A stretch of 64,000 bases of DNA, from positions 171,406 to 235,405 of the forward strand of contig CALUJY010000004.1 of NCBI GenBank assembly GCA_944321085.1, read 5' to 3'. Of this stretch, positions 44,890 through 53,837 are shown in pieces (within the stretch, counting starts at the first letter, position 1; each line of letters opens with the position of its first letter). Both the position numbers and the translations under genes were made by a program. The notes under the pieces are model-generated. The model saw nothing but the letters and a program-made list of their open reading frames with translations. It did no database searches and was not told the origin of the DNA. Source of the stretch: an uncultured Barnesiella sp. (lineage in GTDB: Bacteria > Bacteroidota > Bacteroidia > Bacteroidales > Barnesiellaceae_A).

Positions 44890-47229
44890 TTAGTGCAATT
44901 TTACTTTGATGCGCTCTCCGTTAGGCCCTACTCCGTAGCCGTAGCCTTGACTGCTGTTGGTGGCGTTGACTACGAGAGAAACGTTGCGCAGACGACCGTC
45001 TGTCACAAGTGTATTGCAATAGCGGATGTATTCGCGTTGGGTGTAGTTGGCGCGGCATACATATACTACGGCGTCGGCGATGCGCATCAACGAGAATGTA
45101 TCGGATACCATGGCAACGGGAGCCGAGTCGACGATGATGTAGTCGTAGCGTTTGCGCAGCTCGTCGAAGAGGGCATCCAGACGGTTGCTGAGGATGAGCT
45201 CTGCCGGGTTGGGCGGCACAGGCCCGGCCGTGATAACGTCGAGTAGGGGATTGACTTGGCTGGGTACGATGATTTGGTCTATCTCGATGTCTTCGGATGC
45301 CAAGTAGTTGGTGATGCCGAAGCGTGATGTGATGTTGAAGTATTCCGACAGGCGCGGGTTGCGTATGTCGAGCCCGATGATGAGGACGCGCTTTTTCAAT
45401 AGAGCCAATGCTATTGCCAAATTGACGCTGACGAATGACTTGCCTTCGCTGCTAACAGAAGAGGTGAGCAACACGACTTTGTCTTTCTTGCCTGTCAGCA
45501 TGAATTGCAGGTTGGTGCGCAGGAGCCTGAACAGTTCGCTGATGGAGCTGTTGTCGCCCTCGTGTACCACGATGTTGCTGTTGCTGTGGTGTGTGCAAAG
45601 CTCGCCGAGGATGGGAATGCGTGTCATGCGTTCTACTTCCTCCTTGGTACTGAATTTTGTTCTGAAAAGCGCTTTCAGGTATAGGTAGATGGCCGGCAGG
45701 ATAATACCGAGCAAGAAACCGATGGCTAACTTCATTGTGGTGGAGAGGCTCACGGGTTCTACGAAGTTGTATGCTTCGTCGACAATCTGTCCTTTGGGCG
45801 ATGCCATAGCAAGAGTGAGGGCGTTTTCTTCTTGTTTTTGCAGTAAGAAGATGTACAGCTCTTCCTTAATGGCTTTTTGCCTGAATATGGAGATGAACTC
45901 GCGTTCTTGCGTGGGCATTGTGCGTATGCGGTCGTAGAATTTGGCTTCTTTGTCGCGCAAGTCTTTGAGTGAAATGTTCGTACTTTCGAGTGCCGTTTTG
46001 ACGGTTGTGATTACGTTCTGACGAGATGCGTCGATTTGCTCTTCGAGCATTTTCAGCGCGGGGCTTCCCGCCTTGGCTGTATTGGCGAGGTTGAGGCGTT
46101 TCAGTGCTAACTCGTTGTAGGCTGTAACGGCATCGGCAGCACCTTTGTCGAGCCCGTTCGAGAATGGTATCAGCGAGTATCTGTTTTCGGGTTGTGAGAT
46201 GAATTCGAGGGTGTATTCCAGTATTTTCGATTGGGTTTCGGTTTCGAGCAGTGTTGCTTGGAATTCACCATCTTGTTCGAGAATAATTTTGGCTTCGGTT
46301 TCGAGGTCCGAGAGTTTGTTGTCTTGTTTGTATTTCTCTACTTTTCGTTCGGCCGAGTCGAGTTCGTTGGCAATTAACGACAGCCGTTCGTTGATGAATT
46401 GGGCTGTGTTGATGGCTTCGATGTTTTTCTCTTTGATACCACGTTTATTGTAGAGGCTTGTGAGAGTGTTCAGCAGGTCTTTGCCATAATCTATGTAGGC
46501 GGTTTGCATGCTGAGGGTGATAAGATTCGAGAGTTTGTCGGGGATGTATATGTCGACGTTTTTGCCGATGTTTTCGGCGGCGGCATCGAAGCTGCATACG
46601 CGGATGGTGTAGTTGTATTTTTCACCGGCTACGTAGTCGGGGGTAGTAGTTACAATGTAGGTGCCGTATGGAGTTTCCACTTTTGCGGGAAGAGTTGTTT
46701 TCCGCATGTCGGCTATTGTGAAAAATCGGCGTTTTACTTTGATGTCGGCGAGGTTGTCTTCATTGACTTTGATTTTGAATATCAGCGTCGAGCTGAGTGT
46801 ATCGCATTGCATAGTGGGGTCTATCACATCTATGGCGAAGTCTTTGTATTGTGTCTCGCGGTTGAAGAAGTTTTCTTTGTAGATGCGTGTTCTGTTGAGC
46901 CCCATCTTTACGGCAGTTTCACGCATGAGCGAATGCGATGAGATAACGTGCAGCTCATCGTCGACACTCGCGCCTTGTCCCATGATGTTGCCTAATCCGA
47001 ATTGCTGCATGAATGCGCCTGCCATATTGCTTGCCGATGACATATCGGTACGTATCATAACGTTGGTGCATACGGTGTATTGGTCTTTGGTTATTTTAGA
47101 GTAAACAAAGGCAATGGCCATGCAACAAACGATACAGATAACGAAGAGATACCAATTTTTCACAACGGTTTTGGCTATCTCGGGAAGGCTTATGAGTTCG
47201 TTGGGATTATTTTGTGCTGATGAATCCAT
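44890..47229 (-). CDS. wzc: Polysaccharide co-polymerase/tyrosine autokinase (Wzc-like)
   Basis: 779 residues. An N-terminal Wzz domain with one membrane helix (about 30-50), a long coiled-coil periplasmic part, a second membrane helix (about 485-510) and a cytoplasmic BY-kinase domain. The kinase has Walker A (SSVSSEGKS), Walker A' (IIGLDIRNPRLS) and Walker B (YIIVDSAPV). The C-terminal tail has only two closely spaced tyrosines (SQGYGYGVG), fewer than the Tyr-rich cluster of E. coli Wzc. It controls chain length and export with Wza. No separate phosphatase gene is nearby. Confidence 0.93.
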   Translation of the reverse strand: MDSSAQNNPNELISLPEIAKTVVKNWYLFVICIVCCMAIAFVYSKITKDQYTVCTNVMIRTDMSSASNMAGAFMQQFGLGNIMGQGASVDDELHVISSHSLMRETAVKMGLNRTRIYKENFFNRETQYKDFAIDVIDPTMQCDTLSSTLIFKIKVNEDNLADIKVKRRFFTIADMRKTTLPAKVETPYGTYIVTTTPDYVAGEKYNYTIRVCSFDAAAENIGKNVDIYIPDKLSNLITLSMQTAYIDYGKDLLNTLTSLYNKRGIKEKNIEAINTAQFINERLSLIANELDSAERKVEKYKQDNKLSDLETEAKIILEQDGEFQATLLETETQSKILEYTLEFISQPENRYSLIPFSNGLDKGAADAVTAYNELALKRLNLANTAKAGSPALKMLEEQIDASRQNVITTVKTALESTNISLKDLRDKEAKFYDRIRTMPTQEREFISIFRQKAIKEELYIFLLQKQEENALTLAMASPKGQIVDEAYNFVEPVSLSTTMKLAIGFLLGIILPAIYLYLKALFRTKFSTKEEVERMTRIPILGELCTHHSNSNIVVHEGDNSSISELFRLLRTNLQFMLTGKKDKVVLLTSSVSSEGKSFVSVNLAIALALLKKRVLIIGLDIRNPRLSEYFNITSRFGITNYLASEDIEIDQIIVPSQVNPLLDVITAGPVPPNPAELILSNRLDALFDELRKRYDYIIVDSAPVAMVSDTFSLMRIADAVVYVCRANYTQREYIRYCNTLVTDGRLRNVSLVVNATNSSQGYGYGVGPNGERIKVKLH

Positions 47230-47261
47230 GGGTGTTTTGTGTTGGACTGTTTGCTATATTT

Positions 47262-48074
47262 TTATTTGACGAAGAGGGCTATGCAGAGTGATACAATGAC
47301 CGATACGGCCGATGTTACTGCGCTGACGACGGATACGAGGTATTGTTTGTCTTGGCTGTAATTGGCGTATCCTTGACGTGCCTTGTTGGGTTCTACGAAT
47401 ACGACGTCGTTGCGTTGCAGGTAGTAGTAGGGCGATGTAAAGACGTCGGGTTTGGTGAGGTCTAAGCGATGGAACGAGCGAGTTCCGTTTTCCTCACGTA
47501 CCAGCAGAACATTGCTGTGGTTACCGTATATAGTGATGTCGTTGGCTAAACCGAGAGCTTCGAGTATAGTGATGCGTTCGCTGCTCACATCGTATGTCCC
47601 GGGCTTGGTTACCTCGCCCAATACGCTGACCTTGAAGTTAGTGCATTGTATATTGACGATGGGGTCTTCGACGTATTTGCCGATTTCTGTTTTCAGGTAT
47701 TCGGCTACTTCGTTGCGTTGCATGCCGCCAACCTTGATGCGTCCTAATACGGGGTAGTCGATGTATCCCTCGTTGTCGACAAGATATGTTTGCAAGGACG
47801 GTGTGGTCATAATCATTTGTTCGCCGGGAGCCATGAAGTTTTGAGTAGGTAGGTTGAACATGGCGACGGCGTTGGGGTCGATGCTCGTGACTGTTATGGC
47901 CAACATGTCGTCTGGAGCTATGGGTGATTCATAGTTTTTTATGGAGTCGGGGATGGCTTGTACAATGTCGCCCTCTGATGCTAATTCGTGGAAGTATAGC
48001 ATCTCTTTGGGTGTGTTGCAAGCTGATAAAAGAACTGCCGATGCAGCGACTATAAGTAGTATATGCTTTTTCAT
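47262..48074 (-). CDS. wza: Polysaccharide export outer-membrane lipoprotein (Wza-like)
   Basis: 270 residues. The lipoprotein signal ends at LLSAC (Cys about residue 19). A polysaccharide-export (PES) domain (about 45-145, SPIAPDDMLAITV...) and an SLBB domain (about 150-230) follow, and a C-terminal hydrophobic helix (YLVSVVSAVTSAVSVIVSLCIALFV) should cross the outer membrane as in Wza octamers. First gene of the operon. TATCTTTG at 48094-48101 implies a leader of about 12 bases and fixes the start at 48074 rather than 48119. Confidence 0.93.
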   Translation of the reverse strand: MKKHILLIVAASAVLLSACNTPKEMLYFHELASEGDIVQAIPDSIKNYESPIAPDDMLAITVTSIDPNAVAMFNLPTQNFMAPGEQMIMTTPSLQTYLVDNEGYIDYPVLGRIKVGGMQRNEVAEYLKTEIGKYVEDPIVNIQCTNFKVSVLGEVTKPGTYDVSSERITILEALGLANDITIYGNHSNVLLVREENGTRSFHRLDLTKPDVFTSPYYYLQRNDVVFVEPNKARQGYANYSQDKQYLVSVVSAVTSAVSVIVSLCIALFVK

Positions 48075-48093
48075 GTACTTGTTTTTTGCGTGG

Positions 48094-48101
48094 CAAAGAT
48101 A
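48094..48101 (-). promoter_or_regulatory. Promoter -7 element of the polysaccharide operon
   Basis: TATCTTTG followed by C on the minus strand, 20 bases before the wza start codon. Confidence 0.6.
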
Positions 48102-48345
48102 ATACTTTTTCTTCTTCATGTAGTTTATTTTTAACGCCCGATAAGCCTGTTTATTGTCTGAATGGGCTTAAAAATATTCGTAATCGTTTGCATGTGATGC
48201 GGCGATTGCTTGTAAATAATTGTAAGTCAAATGCCTGCGTGTCGCTTGTGAAGACTGTTTTTTTAAGATTCGGATGCGTGTGGAGGGTGATGGGGTGTTA
48301 TGGGTTTGTCGGGCGTTTGGGGGACGATAAGTGAAAAACTATTGT

Positions 48346-48353
48346 TATTTTTG
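48346..48353 (+). promoter_or_regulatory. Promoter -7 element of the GT2 gene
   Basis: TATTTTTG followed by C, 24 bases before ATG 48377. TTTG at 48316-48319 is a possible -33 box at somewhat long spacing. Confidence 0.55.
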
Positions 48354-48376
48354 CAGTCGAAAAATTGTATTCTGTT

Positions 48377-49564
48377 ATGACTTTATATTTCGATTGGAAT
48401 GTCACGTTATGGCAAGAGATTGCTTTGCTCTCTTTGTTGCTGTTGGTGGCTTGCGAATTTATATATCTCTATTGTATTTATGACCGTGTGTGGCGTTATG
48501 GCAAACGGGTGAAAGCCGGCGGGGTAAAGTATGCCGGGGAGTTGCCGGGCGTGTCGGTTATCGTGTATGCCGATGCCGATAATGCAGCGCATGTAGGGGA
48601 TACGTTGAAGGCTCTTTTGGCGCAAGATTATCCCGATTATGAGATTATTGTCGTGAATGACGATGCGAGTGACGATGTGCGTCATGTCGTGTCGTTTTAT
48701 GAATGTGAGTATAAGAATGTGTACCAAACGTTTGTGCCCGAGGCGGTGTGCAATGTGAGCCGCAAGAAGCTGGGTATGACGTTGGGTGTGAAGGCTGCCC
48801 GCAATGAGATTGTGGTGGCTACGGAAGCTAATTGTATCCCGGTAAGTGACAAATGGTTGCGTAAGATAGGACGCAATTTTGTGCCCGGTGTCGATGTGGT
48901 GCTTGGATATACTCGTATGGCGACGAAGCAGGGCTCGGAAGATGGCCGGTATGCTGTCTTCGACCGGGTAGTGTTTGCGTTGCGATATTTGTCTTATGCT
49001 GTCATGAAACGGGCTTATATGGGTGTAAGCGGTAATTTGGCGTATCGTAAAGAGTGTTTTTTCGCTCATAACGGTTTCTCCTCGACACTCAACCTGCATT
49101 ATGGCGACGATGACCTGTTTGTCAATGAGATAGCTCATGGAAGTAATGTGCGTGTCGAATTGTCGTCGCGCAGTGTGATAGAGAGTTTCTTTACCGATAA
49201 CAGCAGGGCTTGGGCGGCACAGCGCATGAAGTATGGCTTTACGGCGAAGTATCTGCATACGTCGGCCAAGGTTGTTTTTGCCATCGAATCGGCATTGCAT
49301 TATTTGACGTTGGCGGCAGCCGTCGCTGCGATATGGGTGGGTTTCCAAGGTTTGTTGTGTATGATTATTGCATTGTTGCTCGTGGGTGCATATTGGATAG
49401 CTGCATGGCGGGTGTATCGTCGTGCCGGGCGCATGTTGGGAGAGCGTTTGGGAAGCGGTCTTGTGCCGTTGTTTCTTTTGTTGCGCCCGTGGACGACATG
49501 GCGGTATACCATGATGGGGAAAAAAGAGAATAAAAGTTATTTTACATGGCAATATTTGCGGTAA
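48377..49564 (+). CDS. Membrane-bound glycosyltransferase family 2
   Basis: 395 residues. An N-terminal membrane helix (about 12-32), a GT-A domain (about 50-275) with VSVIVYADADNAAHVGDTLKALL, YEIIVVNDDASDD (UDP-binding Asp region), an EANCIP segment in place of the usual D-x-D, and a late segment near LHYGDDDLFVNEIA. Two or three helices close the protein (about 295-345). Processive or lipid-directed sugar transfer is likely; the acceptor is unknown. Start ATG 48377, because the TTG at 48365 lies too close to the promoter. It is divergent from the wza operon, so it may modify the same polymer or another surface glycan. Confidence 0.83.
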   Translation: MTLYFDWNVTLWQEIALLSLLLLVACEFIYLYCIYDRVWRYGKRVKAGGVKYAGELPGVSVIVYADADNAAHVGDTLKALLAQDYPDYEIIVVNDDASDDVRHVVSFYECEYKNVYQTFVPEAVCNVSRKKLGMTLGVKAARNEIVVATEANCIPVSDKWLRKIGRNFVPGVDVVLGYTRMATKQGSEDGRYAVFDRVVFALRYLSYAVMKRAYMGVSGNLAYRKECFFAHNGFSSTLNLHYGDDDLFVNEIAHGSNVRVELSSRSVIESFFTDNSRAWAAQRMKYGFTAKYLHTSAKVVFAIESALHYLTLAAAVAAIWVGFQGLLCMIIALLLVGAYWIAAWRVYRRAGRMLGERLGSGLVPLFLLLRPWTTWRYTMMGKKENKSYFTWQYLR

Positions 49565-49670
49565 AATGTAGTTTTCAAATATAGGAAGGGCAGGCTGTGC
49601 CGTGTTTTGCGGGTGTGGCTTGTACGCTTCTTGATGGATTGAACTTTTATTATAACTAAAATATATGTGT

Positions 49671-50891
49671 ATGAAAAAATTGTTCCTTTTTGCAACTGTT
49701 GTTGCGTTGTTGCACAGCTGTGCTACGCAGGATGTAAAGGTGGAGGTGTATAACCCTGCCGAGGAGGCCCGTGTGAATGAGATGGTTGAGGTGGATTTCC
49801 CGACCATAGCCCAGCGTTTGTCGCTGGCCGATGATGCCAAGGTGGTTGTCCTTGACGCTGCGGGTGAGCAGGTGCCTTACCAAATAACCTATGACGGTAA
49901 ACTGATATTCCAGACAACTGTCGAGCCCGGCAGCCGTATGGAATATACGGTGAAGGCGGGTGAGCCCGACTCTTTTGCCGTAAAGGCTGTGGGTGACTAC
50001 TATCCCGAGCGGGTGGATGATATTGCCTGGGAGAACGATTGCATTGCATTCCGCACATACGGCCCGGCTTTGCAGGCTACGGGCGAAAAAGCCTATGGCT
50101 ATGATGTGTGGGTGAAGAGGGTGGACTTCCCGGTGGTTGAAGCCCGCTACGATGGCGAACTCAATCCTGAAACGGTGGCCGAGATAAACCGTCTGAAAGA
50201 GACGAACCCCGATTCGGCTCAGGCCTTGTATAATAGTGTGTCGTATCATATAGACCATGGCAACGGCCTCGATTATTATAAGGTAGGTCCCACGCTGGGT
50301 GCCGGTACCTCGGCTCTGCTGGATGCCGATGGCAAGATTGTGTATCCTTATTGCTATGCAAAATATGAGATTCTCGACAACGGTCCGCTGCGTTTTACGG
50401 TGAGCCTTGAATATCTGCCTTTCGCTTATGGCAACGATACTGTTACGGAGAGCCGTCTTGTGTCGTTGGATGCCGGCAGCCAGCTGAACCGCATAGAGGT
50501 GTCGTATGCCGGATTGTCGCAGCCTGCCACAATGGTTACGGGTATTGTATTGCATGATACCGATAGCGTGATGGCGTATGATGCCGAGGCCGGTTATGCA
50601 GCCTATGCCGACCCCGCCGACGCTGTAAACGGCAGAACATTCCTCGGTATGGCTTATCCCGTTGCCGTAGAGATGGCAGCACCGGTCTATTTTGAAGCCG
50701 CCGAGCGTGCCGAGCGTGGTGCAGAAGGCCACTTGCTTATGCAGCAGACGTATGCTCCCGGCTCTACGGCAACCTATTATGCAGGTGCCGGTTGGGACAA
50801 ATGGGGCTTCGATACGCCCGAGGACTGGTTTGAGTATATGAATTATTTTGCCGCTGCGTTGCGCACGCCGCTCGAAGTGGTTATAAAATAG
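49671..50891 (+). CDS. DUF4861-like lipoprotein
   Basis: 406 residues. The lipoprotein signal ends at LLHSC (Cys about residue 17). The body shows features of the Bacteroidetes DUF4861 group: GLDYYKVGPTLGAGTSALLDADG, SYHIDHGNGLD and AGWDKWGF near the C-terminus. Members are found in glycan-use clusters and are presumed carbohydrate-active or binding, but no reaction is established. The stop codon is 3 bases before fkp, so it is coupled to fucose metabolism here. Confidence 0.72.
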   Translation: MKKLFLFATVVALLHSCATQDVKVEVYNPAEEARVNEMVEVDFPTIAQRLSLADDAKVVVLDAAGEQVPYQITYDGKLIFQTTVEPGSRMEYTVKAGEPDSFAVKAVGDYYPERVDDIAWENDCIAFRTYGPALQATGEKAYGYDVWVKRVDFPVVEARYDGELNPETVAEINRLKETNPDSAQALYNSVSYHIDHGNGLDYYKVGPTLGAGTSALLDADGKIVYPYCYAKYEILDNGPLRFTVSLEYLPFAYGNDTVTESRLVSLDAGSQLNRIEVSYAGLSQPATMVTGIVLHDTDSVMAYDAEAGYAAYADPADAVNGRTFLGMAYPVAVEMAAPVYFEAAERAERGAEGHLLMQQTYAPGSTATYYAGAGWDKWGFDTPEDWFEYMNYFAAALRTPLEVVIK

Positions 50892-50894
50892 GAT

Positions 50895-53735
50895 ATGATG
50901 AAAAAGTTGCTTTCTCTCCCGCTTAACTTGGTGCAGCGGTTTCATGAGCTGGAAAATCTTCCTGAGAATGAATGGTTCTGTACGGCGGACCCGCCCGGTT
51001 GTAAGTTGGGCTCGGGGGGAGGAACAACTTGGTTGTTGGAAGAGTGTTTCCGTTCCGAAAGGGGCGGAAACAATTTCTTTGAATGGCTCTCGCAGGAGAA
51101 GCGTATCTTGCTGCATGCGGGAGGGCAGAGCCGTCGGTTGCCTGCTTATGCTCCCTCGGGGAAGGTGCTTACGCCGGTACCTGTGTTCCGTTGGGCTCGC
51201 GGGCAGCGGCTGAGCCAGAATCTTCTCTCGCTGCAAATGCCTCTCTATGAGCGTATCATGGGAGAGGCTCCCGAGTCGTTGCATACGCTTGTGGCGAGTG
51301 GCGATGTGCTAATTCGTTGCGACGCCTCATTGCCTCAGATACCGGAGGCGGATGTGGTGTGCTTCGGCTTGTGGGTTGACCCGATGCTGGCCAAAAACCA
51401 CGGGGTTTTCCTGTCGTCGCGGGAGGTGCCGGGCTCGCTCGATTTTATGTTGCAGAAGCCTTCGGTAGAGGTGTTGGCCGGTTGGGCGGCTACGCATTAT
51501 TCGCTGATGGACATAGGTATATGGCTGCTGAGCGACAGGGCTGTGGAGCTGTTGTCGCGGCGCTCTTATCGGGAGGGACGACTCTCGTTTTATGATTTGT
51601 ATAGTGACTTCGGGTGTGCCTTGGGGTTGCATCCGGGTATAGAGGATGCCGAACTGAATGCGTTGAGTGTGGCTATATTGCCTTTGCCGGGCGGTGAATT
51701 TTACCATTACGGTACGAGTCGCGAGCTTATCTCATCGACACTCTCCATACAGAACCTTGTGAATGACCAGCGCGATATTATGCACCGGCGCGTGAAGCCT
51801 CATGCTGCCATGTTTGTGCAGAATGCCGTCGTGGATGTGCCTTTGCTCCCCGAGAATGGCGAGTTGTGGATAGAGAACAGTCATGTGTCGCAGGGATGGA
51901 AGCTGAGTGAACGACACCTTATCACGGGTGTGCCGCGCAACGATTGGTCGCTTGCATTGCCTGCCGGTGTGTGCATAGATGTGGTGCCCTATGGCGAGAC
52001 GGCCTATGTGGCGCGTCCGTATGGTATGAACGACGCCTTCAAAGGCAATATGCAGCAGGCTGTTTTTTGCGGTATGCCGTTGACCGAATGGCTTGCATTG
52101 CGAGGAATAGAGAGTTCGCTTTTGGAGCCGTATAACGATATGCAGGCTATGCCTCTTTTCCCGGTGTGTAGCGATGTAAATGAGCTGGGTAAGATGTTGC
52201 ATTTCATGATAGATGCTCCCGACGTTGAGGAATATCGCTCGTTGTGGCTTGCCTTACCGCGCCTTTCGGCCGATGAGATTTCGGCTTCGGCACGGTTAGA
52301 CCGCCTGTATGCGCAGCGCGAAGCGTTCCGCGACGAGAGTTGGATGGCTTTATCGCGAAATTACAAGAATAGTGTCTTTTACCAATGCGACTTGAAAGAT
52401 GCGGCACAATGTTTTGCCGCCCGTTCTCTGCCGTTGCCGCCGCCTCTTCCGGCCGATGTACCGGTGATGACGCGTATGCACGATGCCATGTTCAGGGCTG
52501 AGGTGTCGCGCTTGAAGGGCGATGCTGCATGCGGGGCGTATGAGCGTGAGGCTTTCGGTCTGTTGCGCGACGCTGTGGTGGCTTCGTTGCCCGAAGCGCG
52601 GGTTTATCCCCGTTGCGGCGTTTATCCCGACCAGATTGTGTGGGGGCGTTCGCCGGTGCGCATAGACCTCGCGGGCGGATGGACAGATACGCCTCCGTAT
52701 TGTATGCTGGCGGGCGGCAGTGTGTTGAATATGGCAGTGGACTTGAACGGGCAGCCGCCTATACAGGTGTATGTGAAGCGTTGCAAGGAACTGCGTATCG
52801 TGATGCGCTCGATAGACTTGGGCGCCGAAGAGCATGTGACGGACTATGCCGCACTGGAAGACTTCGCCCGCGTGGGTTCGCCATTCTCTATACCGAAAGC
52901 GGCGTTGGCATTGGTCGGTTTCGTACCGCGTTTTTCGGCCGAGAAGTATGCGAGCTTGCAGCAGCAGTTGCAGGCGTTTGGGTCGGGTATCGAGGTCACG
53001 TTGCTGGCAGCCATTCCGGCTGGTTCGGGCATGGGAACGAGTTCTATATTGGCAGCGACGGTGTTGGGTGCGTTGGCCGATTTCTGCTCGTTGGCATGGG
53101 ACAAGGTGGAGATTGCGCGCCGTACGATGGTGCTGGAACAGTTGTTGACGACCGGTGGCGGATGGCAAGACCAATATGGCGGAGTGCTGCACGGGATAAA
53201 GTTGCTGCAAACCGTGCGGGGAGCAGGTCAGTTGCCTGTGGTGCGCTGGTTGCCCGATACGCTCTTTACCGATGCCGAGTACCGTCAGTGCCATTTGCTT
53301 TACTATACGGGTATAACACGGGTAGCGAAGAGTATTCTATCTGAGATAGTGCGCGGCATGTTCCTCAATTCGGCGGGACATTTGTCGCTTTTGGAGGCTA
53401 TGAAGGTGCATGCTTCGGAGCTGTATGAAGCTGTGCTGCGGAACGATTTCGACCGTATGGGACGTTTGATAGGACGTACATGGGAACAGAACAAGCTGCT
53501 TGATAGCGGAACCAACCCGCCCGAGGTGGAGGCTATCATCGAACAGATTGCACCTTATACGTTGGGGTATAAGCTGCCCGGTGCTGGTGGCGGCGGTTAT
53601 CTGTATATGGTGGCGCGTGACCCGTCGGCGGCAGCCCGCATACGTTCTATTCTCGAAAGCAACAAGCCTAATGACAAGGCTCGTTTTGTGGAGATGTCGC
53701 TCAGCCGCAATGGCTTGCAAGTGAGCCGGAGTTGA
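50895..53735 (+). CDS. fkp: Bifunctional L-fucokinase / GDP-L-fucose pyrophosphorylase
   Basis: 946 residues, the usual length of Bacteroides Fkp. The N-terminal half is the guanylyltransferase (LLHAGGQSRRLPAYAPSGK is the nucleotide-binding loop) with a left-handed helix region to about residue 550. The C-terminal half is a GHMP kinase: PVRIDLAGGWTDTPPY, IPAGSGMGTSSILAATVLGAL (ATP loop) and LPGAGGGGYLYMV. It phosphorylates free L-fucose and makes GDP-L-fucose, the salvage route used to fucosylate capsule and glycoproteins. It lies between a DUF4861 gene and fucP. Confidence 0.96.
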   Translation: MMKKLLSLPLNLVQRFHELENLPENEWFCTADPPGCKLGSGGGTTWLLEECFRSERGGNNFFEWLSQEKRILLHAGGQSRRLPAYAPSGKVLTPVPVFRWARGQRLSQNLLSLQMPLYERIMGEAPESLHTLVASGDVLIRCDASLPQIPEADVVCFGLWVDPMLAKNHGVFLSSREVPGSLDFMLQKPSVEVLAGWAATHYSLMDIGIWLLSDRAVELLSRRSYREGRLSFYDLYSDFGCALGLHPGIEDAELNALSVAILPLPGGEFYHYGTSRELISSTLSIQNLVNDQRDIMHRRVKPHAAMFVQNAVVDVPLLPENGELWIENSHVSQGWKLSERHLITGVPRNDWSLALPAGVCIDVVPYGETAYVARPYGMNDAFKGNMQQAVFCGMPLTEWLALRGIESSLLEPYNDMQAMPLFPVCSDVNELGKMLHFMIDAPDVEEYRSLWLALPRLSADEISASARLDRLYAQREAFRDESWMALSRNYKNSVFYQCDLKDAAQCFAARSLPLPPPLPADVPVMTRMHDAMFRAEVSRLKGDAACGAYEREAFGLLRDAVVASLPEARVYPRCGVYPDQIVWGRSPVRIDLAGGWTDTPPYCMLAGGSVLNMAVDLNGQPPIQVYVKRCKELRIVMRSIDLGAEEHVTDYAALEDFARVGSPFSIPKAALALVGFVPRFSAEKYASLQQQLQAFGSGIEVTLLAAIPAGSGMGTSSILAATVLGALADFCSLAWDKVEIARRTMVLEQLLTTGGGWQDQYGGVLHGIKLLQTVRGAGQLPVVRWLPDTLFTDAEYRQCHLLYYTGITRVAKSILSEIVRGMFLNSAGHLSLLEAMKVHASELYEAVLRNDFDRMGRLIGRTWEQNKLLDSGTNPPEVEAIIEQIAPYTLGYKLPGAGGGGYLYMVARDPSAAARIRSILESNKPNDKARFVEMSLSRNGLQVSRS

Positions 53736-53837
53736 ATGACAGGGCGGTCGTATCGTGGACAGTCGTAGTGCTGCGAGACGGATAATAGGAAGAGAAACAT
53801 GAAAAACAGTTTGATACAGAGATAAATATAAAATTCT

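Larger units (their letters stand above)
48075..48376. other. Divergent promoter region between the wza operon and the GT2 gene
   Basis: About 300 bases with no gene. It contains a TAnnTTTG element facing each way (48094-48101 minus, 48346-48353 plus). No UpxY/UpxZ-type antitermination genes and no invertible promoter repeats, as found at Bacteroides capsule loci, were seen. Confidence 0.55.

Noticed and set aside
48075..48376. Possible invertible promoter or UpxY/UpxZ control as at Bacteroides capsule loci
   Set aside because: No inverted repeats flank the promoter region and no NusG-like gene precedes wza.
48407..49840. 477-codon minus-strand frame inside the GT2 gene
   Set aside because: Antisense to a glycosyltransferase with recognisable membrane and GT-A segments; no independent support.
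49656..51284. 542-codon minus-strand frame across the DUF4861 and fkp genes
   Set aside because: Antisense to two well-supported genes, with His/Arg-rich composition typical of shadow frames.
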